In this document: positions 26,220 to 34,979 of the stretch, in pieces
Layout: each line of letters starts with the position of its first letter
Position numbering within the stretch: the stretch's first letter is position 1
Assembly (NCBI GenBank): GCA_019634735.1
Contig: JAHCAT010000002.1
Coordinates: forward strand, 62,001-126,000
Direction of reading: 5' to 3'
Length of the DNA: 64,000 nt
From: Lysobacterales bacterium
GTDB taxonomy: Bacteria > Pseudomonadota > Gammaproteobacteria > Xanthomonadales > UBA2363
Position numbers and translations under genes: made by a program
Notes under the pieces: generated by a model
Database searches by the model: none
What the model was told of the DNA's origin: nothing
Seen by the model: only the letters and a program-made list of their open reading frames with translations

Positions 26220-27737
26220 GTGAGCAGAGCATTGAGCGGAGTTACTCGAAACACCCTGCAGTCCGACACCAGGATGCGCGCCCTCCTGGCCGTGCTGGCC
26301 GGCCTGGTTCTCGCGAAGGCGGCGTTCTTGCTGGTCGACCCGGATCCGCGGTTCTTCTTCGGCGATTCGGCCAGCTACATCAACGCCGCAACGCGCGGCT
26401 GGGGATTGCGGGACCGCAGTTCCACCTACCCGTTCCTGATCTGGCTGACCGCGCTGCCGAGCCGGTCCCTGCACGTGCTGGTGTTGCTGCAGAGCGCACT
26501 GGGCGCCGTGCTCGCGGCCTTGCTGTACCGCCTGCTGGTCCGCGACCTCGGGGTGCGCGCCGGGCTGGCGGCGCTGGCTGCTGTCCTGATCGCGCTCGAG
26601 CCGATGCAGCTCTACTACGAGCGGACGGTGATGGCGGAGACGTTCGGAACCGGCTTCCTGGTCGCCATGTTGCTCGCGCAGTGCAGCTACTTCCGGCGGC
26701 CGATGCCGGCGAAAATCCTACTGGCCGTCGGTCTGGGGCTGGTCGCGGTGAGCTTCCGCCTGTCACTGCTGCCGACCGTGCTGGTGCTGGGATCGGGGTT
26801 TCCGCTGCTGTGGCTGCTCGCGCGGCCAGGCCTGCCCGCGCCGCCGGGCGGACCTGCCGCGCACCGCCCCTCCGGTCGGTCGCGTCCCGCTGCACGGCGC
26901 ATCGTCGTTCATTTCGGCCTGGCCCTGCTCGCGACCTGCGCGCTGCATCAGGGCTACCGGGTGGCCTATGGCAAGGCCGTCGGCGTCGATCCCGGCTACA
27001 TCGCCAGCAGCGGCCTGTTCCGGCTGGCCTGGCTGGCACCCTTGCTGACCCCCGGGCACCTCGATCGCCAGGGCGTGCCGCCGGCGTTGCTGCAGGGCCT
27101 GGCCGAAGACCCTGGCGATCGACGCAGCCGCGAATGGCAGATGTGGCACCCCGAGGGCCTGATCGCGCGCCTGCGCGCCGCACGGCCCGACGATGCCGAC
27201 GCGGTGGCCGGCCGCATTGCCGGCGACCTGTTGCGGCGACAGCCGTCGGCGGTGCTGGCACTCGGCCTGGCCACCTTCGCCGATCATTTCGATGTCGCCT
27301 ACGCCGATGACCGGATGCAGGACGACCTGGGCATCCGCCCGCCGGACCAGCGCTTCATCGGTCAGGTGCAGGACCTGTTCGGACATGACGCCAGCGCATG
27401 GCGCCATCCCGACGGGCTGGTACACCGAATGATGGTCGCCTATCGCCCGGTGCTGACCCTGCAGGTGCTGATCGCGCCATTGCTGGCTCTGGCGCTGCTT
27501 GTCCTGGCACGAGCACGCGCCACGCCGTCTCTGGCGGTGCTGGCGCTCGCGATCCTCGGACTGGCGGCTTCCAACATCCTGTTCGGCCACGCGCTGGTGT
27601 TCCGCTACCTGCACCCGTTGCCGCCCCTGTTGATGGTCGCAGTGGCGGTGCTGGCCGACGCGGCGCTGAGGCGTCGTCGAAGCGTCGACCGCAGCATCGT
27701 CGATGTTGCCGATCCGGGCGCCCAACCGCGGTCTTGA
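26220..27737 (+). CDS. Multi-spanning membrane protein, GT-C (family 39-like) glycosyltransferase candidate
   Basis: The 505-residue protein has about 10 transmembrane helices. The first loop contains FFFGDSASYINAATRG with Asp49, in the place of the catalytic acidic motif of lipid-linked GT-C enzymes, and LEPMQLYYERTVMAETFGTGF resembles the third-helix region of ArnT-like proteins. It may transfer a sugar from a polyprenyl carrier at the outer face of the inner membrane. The start is uncertain: the GTG used has a TAGAAT box at 26193-26198 and a short leader; an in-frame ATG at 26274 is the alternative. It stands alone. Confidence 0.75.
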   Translation: MSRALSGVTRNTLQSDTRMRALLAVLAGLVLAKAAFLLVDPDPRFFFGDSASYINAATRGWGLRDRSSTYPFLIWLTALPSRSLHVLVLLQSALGAVLAALLYRLLVRDLGVRAGLAALAAVLIALEPMQLYYERTVMAETFGTGFLVAMLLAQCSYFRRPMPAKILLAVGLGLVAVSFRLSLLPTVLVLGSGFPLLWLLARPGLPAPPGGPAAHRPSGRSRPAARRIVVHFGLALLATCALHQGYRVAYGKAVGVDPGYIASSGLFRLAWLAPLLTPGHLDRQGVPPALLQGLAEDPGDRRSREWQMWHPEGLIARLRAARPDDADAVAGRIAGDLLRRQPSAVLALGLATFADHFDVAYADDRMQDDLGIRPPDQRFIGQVQDLFGHDASAWRHPDGLVHRMMVAYRPVLTLQVLIAPLLALALLVLARARATPSLAVLALAILGLAASNILFGHALVFRYLHPLPPLLMVAVAVLADAALRRRRSVDRSIVDVADPGAQPRS

Positions 27738-27894
27738 TCGCTGTCGGAGCGGTGGGGAAAGGACGCCGGGGGGCTGCTGGCGCAGCCCATGGGGCGAGAC
27801 ACTGTTATGAGGCTCGCCGCGTTTAGCAGGCGGTTAACGCAGCAGCCGCTAGCCTTCGCGCTCCCCGGGCATCGGCCCGTGTGCAAGGGCGCGA

Positions 27895-28605
27895 ATGCGC
27901 GAGCGCGGACAGCTGTTGATCCTTGCCGTCGTGGTGCTGGGCCACGCCGGGTTGCTGGTCCTGCTGGTGCGGGCGATGGCGCCCTGGCAGCCGGCGCTGG
28001 TCGCCGACCGGCCGCTGGAGGTGGTGAGCTGGATCGAATTCGAGCCGCAGCCGTCCCGGTCCGATCCGCCTGCCGAACCCGAGCCGGCCGAGTCCCTGCC
28101 GCCGCGCGAGGTGCGTGCGCCAGTGGTCCGTCGTCCCGTGCGCAGCCAGGCGCCGGCGCCGGCGATGGAGGCGGTGTTCGTCGAGGCGCCGGTGGAGCCG
28201 TCACCGGAAGCCGCCACCGGACGCATCGCCGAGCACGAGGACCCCTTCTTCAGCCCGCCCGATGCGGCGCCTGCCCAGGGATTCGGCCGTCGCGACCAGG
28301 CGGCGCTGCCGCAGGTGCGGCGGCCGCGTGTACCGGGTGCGCGACCGCCGGGTTCGGCCCTTCCGGAACTGCGGGCACAGGCGCCGCTCGGTGTCCGGAG
28401 CGTCGTGGAAATAGTCGGGGGGCTCATCGGTGGTGGGCCGAACGCGCCGGTCGAAGCACCCTGTGCCGGCCGCATCGGTGGTGAGGTGTCGGTCGCCGGT
28501 GGCGCGTCTCCCGCGTGGCAGGGCCGCTACGGATGCAGCGATACGCGCGACGGCTACGACGGCCGGGTGTCCCTGCCGCCGGGCCACCCGGACGCCCGTC
28601 GCTGA
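27895..28605 (+). CDS. Proline-rich single-pass membrane protein of unknown function
   Basis: The 236-residue product has one transmembrane helix at about 7-27 and then a long proline- and alanine-rich, probably extended region (EPQPSRSDPPAEPEPAESLP). A small C-terminal part has two cysteines (APCAGRIGG and YGCSDTRDG). The layout is that of a TonB-like or anchored periplasmic linker, but no TonB C-terminal domain is visible. The ATG has AAGGG 5 nt upstream. It is convergent with the SIMPL gene, with 16 bp between them. Confidence 0.65.
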   Translation: MRERGQLLILAVVVLGHAGLLVLLVRAMAPWQPALVADRPLEVVSWIEFEPQPSRSDPPAEPEPAESLPPREVRAPVVRRPVRSQAPAPAMEAVFVEAPVEPSPEAATGRIAEHEDPFFSPPDAAPAQGFGRRDQAALPQVRRPRVPGARPPGSALPELRAQAPLGVRSVVEIVGGLIGGGPNAPVEAPCAGRIGGEVSVAGGASPAWQGRYGCSDTRDGYDGRVSLPPGHPDARR

Positions 28606-28621
28606 ACGAATGCGGCGCGGC

Positions 28622-29347
28622 TCAGCGGCCCAGTTCGAAAACCACCTCGATCGACACCGACAGCGTGTTCTCGCCAGGCATGACCGGGGTCGAGGCGCCG
28701 CTGTCGGCCTCCATGCGCATTGCCATCATCGGCATCGGCCGCACGCCGCCGCCGACGCCCTCGTTGATGCTGACGATGCGGCGCACCGCCAGACCCAGGG
28801 CCTCGGCATAGGCCTCGGCGCGTGCCCGGGCGCTGGCCACGGCGGCGCGGCGGGCCTCGTCCTGCACCGGCTCGGGCTGGTCGATGCCGAAGCTGGGCCC
28901 GTGGATCTGGTTGGCGCCCTGGCCGGCCAGGGCATCGATGACATCGCCCAGCTTGGCGAGGTCGCGCACTTTCAGCGTCACCGTGTTGGTGGCCTGGTAG
29001 CCGGTGATGCGCGGTGCCTGGCGGTCCTGGTACTGGTACTGCGGTCCGACCGTCACGCCGCTGGTCTGTACGTCGCGTTCGGCGATGCCGGCGGCGCGGA
29101 TCGCCGCGACCACGGCGGTCATGCGCCGGGCGTTCTCGCGCAGGGCGGCATTGGCGTCCGGCGCCTCGGTGACCACGCCGGTGGACAAGGTGGCGATGTC
29201 CGGCTTGCGGCTGGCCTCGCCCTGCACCTGGATGGCCAGCAGGGTGGCATCGGCGGGCAACGTGTAACCGGTGGCGTTTTGCGCGTGGCTGGTCATGGGC
29301 AGGCTTCCGGCAAGCAGGGCGAGACTGGCGATCAGGGAACGGACCAT
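28622..29347 (-). CDS. SIMPL domain (DUF541) periplasmic protein
   Basis: The start at MVRSLIASL is supported by AGGAG 6 nt upstream and yields 241 residues with a signal peptide (to about residue 23). The mature part is a full SIMPL domain: IQVQGEASRKPDIATLSTGVV, NARRMTAVVAAIRAAGIAERDVQTSGVTVGPQY, ATNTVTLKVRDLAKLGDVIDAL and the C-terminal VSIEVVFEL strand. Members form oligomers in the periplasm or outer membrane and are linked to oxidative stress, but the mechanism is unknown. Confidence 0.9.
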   Translation of the reverse strand: MVRSLIASLALLAGSLPMTSHAQNATGYTLPADATLLAIQVQGEASRKPDIATLSTGVVTEAPDANAALRENARRMTAVVAAIRAAGIAERDVQTSGVTVGPQYQYQDRQAPRITGYQATNTVTLKVRDLAKLGDVIDALAGQGANQIHGPSFGIDQPEPVQDEARRAAVASARARAEAYAEALGLAVRRIVSINEGVGGGVRPMPMMAMRMEADSGASTPVMPGENTLSVSIEVVFELGR

Positions 29348-29518
29348 GGGTGGCTCCTGGAAACGGCGCGACCGGGCGGCCGCGCATGCAGGAACGTACC
29401 TTGGCCCGCCCGGGGGCTGGCGGCAAGGGGCGGCGTTCAGCGGCCAGCCGGCTGCGACCGGGCCGCGAGCGCCGCGCCGGGGCAATAGACTGTCCGGCCA
29501 GCCGCAAGGGATTAGCCC

Positions 29519-32311
29519 GTGACAGCCATCGGTGACCAGGTCAGGACCACCACCTGCTACATGTGCGCCTGCCGCTGCGGCATCAAGGTGCACCTGCGCG
29601 CGGGCAAGGTCCGCTACATCCAGGGCAACCCGGCGCATCCGGTCAACCGTGGCGTGCTGTGCGCCAAGGGCAGCGCCGGGATCATGCAGCACAACTCGCC
29701 GGCGCGGCTGCGCAAGCCGCTGCTGCGGGTCGGCGAGCGCGGCGAGCGGGCGTTCCGGGAGATCGAGTGGCACGAGGCGCTGGCACTGGCCACCGACTGG
29801 CTCGCGCAGACCCGCGCGCGCGATCCGGACCGCCTGGCCTTCTTCACCGGACGCGACCAGAGCCAGGCGCTGACCGGCTGGTGGGCGCAGCAGTACGGCA
29901 CCGTCAACTACGCCGCGCACGGCGGCTTCTGCTCGGTGAACATGGCCGCCGCCGGCATGTACACCTATGGCGGTTCGTTCTGGGAGTTCGGCGAACCGGA
30001 CTGGGAACACACCCGCTACCTGATGCTCTGGGGCGTCGCCGAGGATCACGATTCCAATCCGATCAAGCTGGGCCTGGGCCGGCTGAAGGCGCGCGGCGTC
30101 AAGATCGTGGTGGTCAACCCGGTGCGCAGCGGCTACGGCGCCATCGCCGACGAATGGATCGGCATCCGGCCGGGCACCGACGGCCTGCTGGTCGGCGCAC
30201 TGATCCACTGCCTGCTGCGCGCCGATCGCATCGACCTCGACTACCTGGTGCGCCATTGCAATGCGCATTGGCTGGTGATCGACGATCCCGGCGCCGCCGA
30301 TGACGGCCTGTTCGCGCGCGATGCGTCCGGCAATCCGCTGTGCTGGGCGAAGGGGGGGCAAAGGGGGTCAGAGTCACTTTCCGGCGGGTTGGCGCCAGCA
30401 CTGTCCATTCATTGGGGGCCGGAAAGTGACTCTGACCCCCTTTCCCCGGCGGTGGTGGGCGAGTACAGGCTGCCGGACGGTCGCCGCGCGCATCCGGCCT
30501 TCCACCTGCTTGCGCAGCGCTACCTGGATCCGGCCTACGCGCCGGAGGCCGTCGCCGCCCGGTGCGGGGTCGAGGCCGCGACCATCCACCGGCTGGCCGC
30601 CGAGCTGGCGCACGCCGCCTTCGACCAGTCGTTCTTCCTGGAACAGCCCTGGACCGACGTGCATGGCCGCCGCCACGAAGGCTTCCAGGCGCGGCCGGTC
30701 GCCATGCATGCCATGCGCGGCATCGCCGCCCATGCCAACGGCTTCCACACCTGCCGCGCCCTGCACGTGCTGCAGATGCTGCTGGGCGCGATCGACTCGC
30801 CCGGCAGCCACCGCTTCCAGCCGCCCTATCCCAAGGGCACGCCGCCGGGCAACCGGCCAGGCAAGGCGCGTGGCGAAAACGGTGCCCTGGATGCCGCGCC
30901 GCTGGGCTATCCGCAATCGCCCGCCGACCTGCTGGTCGACGCCGCGGGCGCGCCGCGTCGGCTCGACAAGGCGTTTTCCTGGGAGCATCCGCTGGCCGTC
31001 CACGGCATGCTGCAGGGTGCGATCCGCAATGCCTGGGCCGGCGATCCCTATCCCATCGACCTGCTGTTCCTGTTCATGGCCAACATGGGCTGGAACTCGG
31101 CGATGAACACCACACAGACCCGGGCCATGCTGACCGACCGCGACCCGGCCACCGGCGAGTACCGGATCCCGCGCATCATCTATGTCGATGCCTACGATTC
31201 GGAGACCGTCGCCTACGCCGACCTGGTGCTGCCCGACACCACCTACCTGGAGCGATACGACTGCATCTCGGTGCTGGACCGGCCGGTCTCCGAGGCCGAC
31301 GCCGCCATCGACGCGATCCGCCAGCCGGTGGTGGCCCCCGACCGCGACGTGCGGCCGTTCCAGGACGTGCTGCTCGACCTGGGCGCGCGCCTGGGCCTGC
31401 CCGGCATGGTCGATGCGCAGGGCCGGCCGCGCTACCCGGGCGGTTACCCCGACTACATCGCCAACCACGAGCGCGCGCCCGGCGTCGGCCTGCTGATGGG
31501 CCATCGCGGTGCCGACGGCCGGGCGGTCGGCAAGGGCGCGCCCAACCCCGCGCAGCTCGATGCCTATGGCGCGGCCGACTGCTACTTCGCAGCGCCGGTG
31601 CCGGCGGCCGGCCGCTACCTGAAGATGGCCAACCAGGACTATCTGGACTGGGCGCAGGCCCTGGGCTTCGTGGCCCCCGCGGCTGCGCCGGGCGAGCGCG
31701 AGGCCCTGGTGTTCCAGCTGTACAGCGAAACCCTGCAACGCTTCCGGCTGGCCGGCCAGGGCCATGGCCCGGTGGTCCCCCCGGCCAAGGACCGCGACCG
31801 GGTGGTGCGCTACTTCGATCCGCTGCCGTTCTGGTACCCGCCCTTCGAGCACGCCGACGCCGAGGCTGCCGGCCTGCCGCTGGCGGCGATCACCCAGCGG
31901 CCGATGTTCATGTACCACGCCTGGGGTTCGCAGAACCGCTGGTTGCGCCAGATCGCCGCCCGCAACGTGCTCTACGTGCATCCGGCCACCGCCGCCGCGC
32001 ACGGCCTGGCCGACGGCGCGCGCGCGGCTGTGGTCAGCGGCAACGATCGCATCGAGGTCGAGCTGGGCCTGCACGAGGGCGTCGAACCCGGCACCGTGTG
32101 GACCTGGAACGCGATCGGCAAGGCGCGCGGCGCCTGGAAGCTGTCCGCAGACGCGCCGGAGTCGCGGCGCGGTTTCCTGCTCAACCCGCTGATTCCCGAG
32201 ACCCGCGACGACGGTTACGCCAACGCCGACCCGGTCACCGGCCAGGCCGCCTGGTTCGACCTGCGCGTGCGCCTGGAGCCGCTAGCCGCCACGGAGCATC
32301 GCCATGACTGA
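29519..32311 (+). CDS. Molybdopterin-dependent oxidoreductase carrying an in-frame repeat insertion
   Basis: The 930-residue protein starts at GTG with AAGGG 8 nt upstream. Cysteines 13, 16, 20 and 48 (CYMCACRC ... LCAKG) form a [4Fe-4S] site, and Cys138 in HGGFCSVN is a candidate molybdenum ligand, so it belongs to the DMSO-reductase superfamily. The C-terminus (from about 800) has the MGD-binding domain with YHAWGSQNRWLRQIA and AHGLADGARAAVVSGND. No signal peptide is seen, so it is cytosolic. Residues about 281-309 are encoded by an REP-type palindrome and look foreign (Gly/Ser/Asp-rich), yet the frame stays open. Substrate unknown; the next genes suggest breakdown of an aromatic or organic acid. 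Confidence 0.88.
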   Translation: MTAIGDQVRTTTCYMCACRCGIKVHLRAGKVRYIQGNPAHPVNRGVLCAKGSAGIMQHNSPARLRKPLLRVGERGERAFREIEWHEALALATDWLAQTRARDPDRLAFFTGRDQSQALTGWWAQQYGTVNYAAHGGFCSVNMAAAGMYTYGGSFWEFGEPDWEHTRYLMLWGVAEDHDSNPIKLGLGRLKARGVKIVVVNPVRSGYGAIADEWIGIRPGTDGLLVGALIHCLLRADRIDLDYLVRHCNAHWLVIDDPGAADDGLFARDASGNPLCWAKGGQRGSESLSGGLAPALSIHWGPESDSDPLSPAVVGEYRLPDGRRAHPAFHLLAQRYLDPAYAPEAVAARCGVEAATIHRLAAELAHAAFDQSFFLEQPWTDVHGRRHEGFQARPVAMHAMRGIAAHANGFHTCRALHVLQMLLGAIDSPGSHRFQPPYPKGTPPGNRPGKARGENGALDAAPLGYPQSPADLLVDAAGAPRRLDKAFSWEHPLAVHGMLQGAIRNAWAGDPYPIDLLFLFMANMGWNSAMNTTQTRAMLTDRDPATGEYRIPRIIYVDAYDSETVAYADLVLPDTTYLERYDCISVLDRPVSEADAAIDAIRQPVVAPDRDVRPFQDVLLDLGARLGLPGMVDAQGRPRYPGGYPDYIANHERAPGVGLLMGHRGADGRAVGKGAPNPAQLDAYGAADCYFAAPVPAAGRYLKMANQDYLDWAQALGFVAPAAAPGEREALVFQLYSETLQRFRLAGQGHGPVVPPAKDRDRVVRYFDPLPFWYPPFEHADAEAAGLPLAAITQRPMFMYHAWGSQNRWLRQIAARNVLYVHPATAAAHGLADGARAAVVSGNDRIEVELGLHEGVEPGTVWTWNAIGKARGAWKLSADAPESRRGFLLNPLIPETRDDGYANADPVTGQAAWFDLRVRLEPLAATEHRHD
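30352..30447. repeat. REP-type palindrome inserted in the molybdopterin oxidoreductase gene
   Basis: Two arms at 30360-30384 and 30419-30443 are perfect 25-bp inverted repeats whose core is GGGGTCAGAGTCACTTTC. They flank a 34-nt spacer, 84 bp in all, exactly 28 codons. A further GGGG/CCCC pair with a one-base bulge extends the arms. The same arms with a 34-nt spacer occur at 37641-37716. This core is common as a dispersed palindrome near REP-associated Y1 transposases in gammaproteobacteria; no such gene is in the window. Confidence 0.9.
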
Positions 32312-32948
32312 GCCAGTCGACTGGTACTTCGATCCGATCTCTCCTTTCGCCTTCCTGCAGTGGCGGCGCATCCACCGCGACCACGCGGCGCTGGCGGCGC
32401 GGCTGCGGCCGGTACCGGTGCTGCTGGCCGGCCTGCTGGCCCACCACGGCACGGTCGGCCCGGCCGAGACGCCGGGCAAGCGCCGCCACACCTATCGCCA
32501 GGTGCTGTGGCGCGCGCGCCGCGACGGCATCGCCCTGGCGTTCCCGCCCGCGCACCCCTTCAATCCCCTGCCGGCCCTGCGCCTGTGCCTGGCCGCGGGC
32601 GCCGACGCCCGTGCCGTCGAGGCCGTGCTCGACCATGTCTGGGGCCGTGGGCAGGCCGGCGACAGCGTGCCGGCGCTGGCACCCGTCGCCGCCACCCTGG
32701 GCATCGACGATGCCGCCGCCGCGCTCGATGCCGCGGCGGTCAAGGCGCGCCTGCGCGCCAATACCGAGGCGGCGATCGCCGCGGGCGTGTTCGGCGTGCC
32801 GACCCTGGTCGCAGGTGGCGAGCTCTTCTGGGGCGACGATGCCACGGCGATGGCGCTGCACTGGCTGGCCGACCGCAGCGATTTCGAGGACCCGGCGATG
32901 CGCGCCCTGGATGCGCTGCCGGTCGCGGTGCAGCGCAGCCGCGGCTGA
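32304..32948 (+). CDS. 2-hydroxychromene-2-carboxylate isomerase family protein (kappa-class GST/DsbA fold)
   Basis: The 214-residue protein opens with WYFDPISPFAF, in which Ser13 takes the place of the glutathione-activating serine of kappa-class enzymes. The GVFGVPTLVAGGELFWGDD segment near residue 160 is the cis-proline loop and HCCA-isomerase signature. The family interconverts hydroxychromene carboxylate and benzylidene pyruvate in naphthalene breakdown, but many members have unknown substrates. It overlaps the end of the oxidoreductase gene by 8 bp and is followed by the SLC13 gene after 20 bp, so the three form an operon. Confidence 0.9.
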   Translation: MTEPVDWYFDPISPFAFLQWRRIHRDHAALAARLRPVPVLLAGLLAHHGTVGPAETPGKRRHTYRQVLWRARRDGIALAFPPAHPFNPLPALRLCLAAGADARAVEAVLDHVWGRGQAGDSVPALAPVAATLGIDDAAAALDAAAVKARLRANTEAAIAAGVFGVPTLVAGGELFWGDDATAMALHWLADRSDFEDPAMRALDALPVAVQRSRG

Positions 32949-32968
32949 GCCCGGCGAGGCGGCCGGCC

Positions 32969-34738
32969 ATGGGTCCCGACGCGCTGCTGGTGCTTGGTCT
33001 GCTGGTGCTGGCCATGGTGCTGTTCGCCAGCGAGAAGCTGCCGGTCGACATCGTTGCCCTGCTGGTCCTGGTGCTGCTGCTGGTGCTGGGCCTGGTGACC
33101 CCGACACAGGGACTTTCCGGGTTCTCCAGCCAGGCCACCATCACGGTGGCGGCGATGTTCGTGCTCAGCGCCGGCCTGCAGCGCACCGGTGCGCTGCGCT
33201 TCGTCGCCGGCGCGATCGCACGCTGGGGTCACCGGCCCTGGCTGCTGGTGCTGATGGTGATGGCCAGCGTCGGCCTGGTCTCGGCCTTCGTCAACAACAC
33301 CGCGGCGGTCGCGGTGTTCCTGCCGCTGGTGATGGCGGCCACCGCGCAGCGCCGCCTGTCGGCCTCGAAGGTGCTGATCCCGCTCTCCTACGCCTCGCAG
33401 ATGGGCGGCGTATGCACCTTGATCGGCACCTCCACCAACCTGCTGGTGCATGCCATCGCCCGCGACATGGGCCTGCCCGGCTTCTCGATGTTCGAGTTCA
33501 CCCTGCTCGGCCTGGTGACCATGGCGGTCGGCTTCGTCTACCTGTTGCTGGCCGGCCCCTGGCTGCTGCCGGAGCGCCGTGGCGGTGAGCTCACCGCCGA
33601 CTACCAGCTCGGCAAGTACATCACCGAGCTGCGCGTGCCGCACGGCGCCGGCCTGGTCGGTCGCAGCGTCGAGGAGGCCAGGCTGGGTGAGCAGGGCGTC
33701 TTCGTGCTCGAGCTGCTGCGCGACGACGGCAAGGTCTGGTCGCCACGCAGCCAGCGCCTGCGTGCCGGCGACGTGCTGCTGGTGCGCGGCGACTGGCGCG
33801 ACATCCAGGCCCTGCGCGAGCGGGAGCGGCTGGCCTTCGAACCGGAGTTCCGGCTGCGCGACGAAGCCCTGGAGGAGGACGACCGGGTGCTGGTCGAGGC
33901 GATGGTGGCGCCGACGTCCCGTCTGGCCGGCACCAGCCTGGCCGCGGCCGAGTTCCACTGGCACACCAGTGCCGCCGTGCTGGCCATCCAGCGCCGCGGC
34001 GAGGTGATCCGCGAAAAGCTCAAGCACGCACCGCTGGCGCTGGGCGACGTGCTGCTGCTGCTGGTCCCGGCTGGCGAGCTGGCCGAGCTGCGCCGCAATC
34101 CCAACCTGCTGGTACTGACCGAGAAGGAGGACGACACCGCCTCCCGACGTCGGGCGCCGCTGGCGCTGGCGATCATGGCCGGCGTGGTGGCGTTCGCGGC
34201 ACTCGGCCTGGCCGACATCGTGGTCACCGCCCTGGCCGGCTGCGTGCTGATGGTGCTCACCGGTTGCCTGCGCGCCGACGACGTCTACGACGCCATTGAC
34301 TGGCGGGTGATCATCCTGCTCGCCGGCATCCTGCCGCTGGGCATTGCCCTGACCAGCTCCGGCGCGGCCCAGGCGATCGCCGGCCAGGCCCTGGCCCTGG
34401 TCGGCGGCGCCGGCCCGGTGGCCGCACTGGCGGTGGTCTACCTGTTGACCGCGATCCTGACCGAGGCGATGAGCAACAACGCCTGCGCGGTGCTGATGGC
34501 GCCGGTTGCGGTGGCGACCGCCCAGGGCCTGGGCGTCGATCCGACGCCGTTCCTGGTAGCGGTGGCGTTCGCCGCCTCGACCAGCTTCGCCACCCCGGTC
34601 GGCTACCAGACCAACACCATGGTCTACAACGCCGGCGGCTACCGCTTCGCCGACTTCGTGCGGATCGGCGTGCCCCTGAACGTCCTGTTCGCGGTGGTCG
34701 CGATCACCCTGATCCCGGTGCTCTGGCCGCTGGGCTGA
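32969..34738 (+). CDS. SLC13/DASS family permease with two RCK-C domains
   Basis: The 589-residue protein has two membrane halves separated by a cytosolic insert. The first half contains SAFVNNTAAVAVFLP and GTSTNLLVH, the sodium and substrate hairpin motifs of the divalent-anion:Na+ family. Two TrkA-C-like (RCK_C) domains sit at about 205-375 (RVPHGAGLVGRSVEEARLGE and VEAMVAPTSRLAGTSLAAAE). The second half carries TEAMSNNACAVLMAPVAVATA and FATPVGYQTNTMVY. It likely imports a dicarboxylate or sulfur oxyanion. The operon with a molybdoenzyme suggests that the imported compound may be its substrate, which is inference. Confidence 0.9.
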   Translation: MGPDALLVLGLLVLAMVLFASEKLPVDIVALLVLVLLLVLGLVTPTQGLSGFSSQATITVAAMFVLSAGLQRTGALRFVAGAIARWGHRPWLLVLMVMASVGLVSAFVNNTAAVAVFLPLVMAATAQRRLSASKVLIPLSYASQMGGVCTLIGTSTNLLVHAIARDMGLPGFSMFEFTLLGLVTMAVGFVYLLLAGPWLLPERRGGELTADYQLGKYITELRVPHGAGLVGRSVEEARLGEQGVFVLELLRDDGKVWSPRSQRLRAGDVLLVRGDWRDIQALRERERLAFEPEFRLRDEALEEDDRVLVEAMVAPTSRLAGTSLAAAEFHWHTSAAVLAIQRRGEVIREKLKHAPLALGDVLLLLVPAGELAELRRNPNLLVLTEKEDDTASRRRAPLALAIMAGVVAFAALGLADIVVTALAGCVLMVLTGCLRADDVYDAIDWRVIILLAGILPLGIALTSSGAAQAIAGQALALVGGAGPVAALAVVYLLTAILTEAMSNNACAVLMAPVAVATAQGLGVDPTPFLVAVAFAASTSFATPVGYQTNTMVYNAGGYRFADFVRIGVPLNVLFAVVAITLIPVLWPLG

Positions 34739-34979
34739 AGCCACGGCATCGTCGGGGGGCAAGCGGCATCGACCATTGGATCCGGCGCGACACTGAAGCG
34801 GAAGAGGCCTTTTTCACGCAACCTGGATGTTTCGTCGACGCAGTCTGCACGCCAGGTCGACATTCGACTTCTCCAAAGGCCGATAAAGCCCGCGTTGGAG
34901 AAATTTTCTACGCACGCTGCATCCGATCGACAGCGCCGCCCGTAGGCATGGGGCCCACCCAACCAAGGGAGATCCCCGC

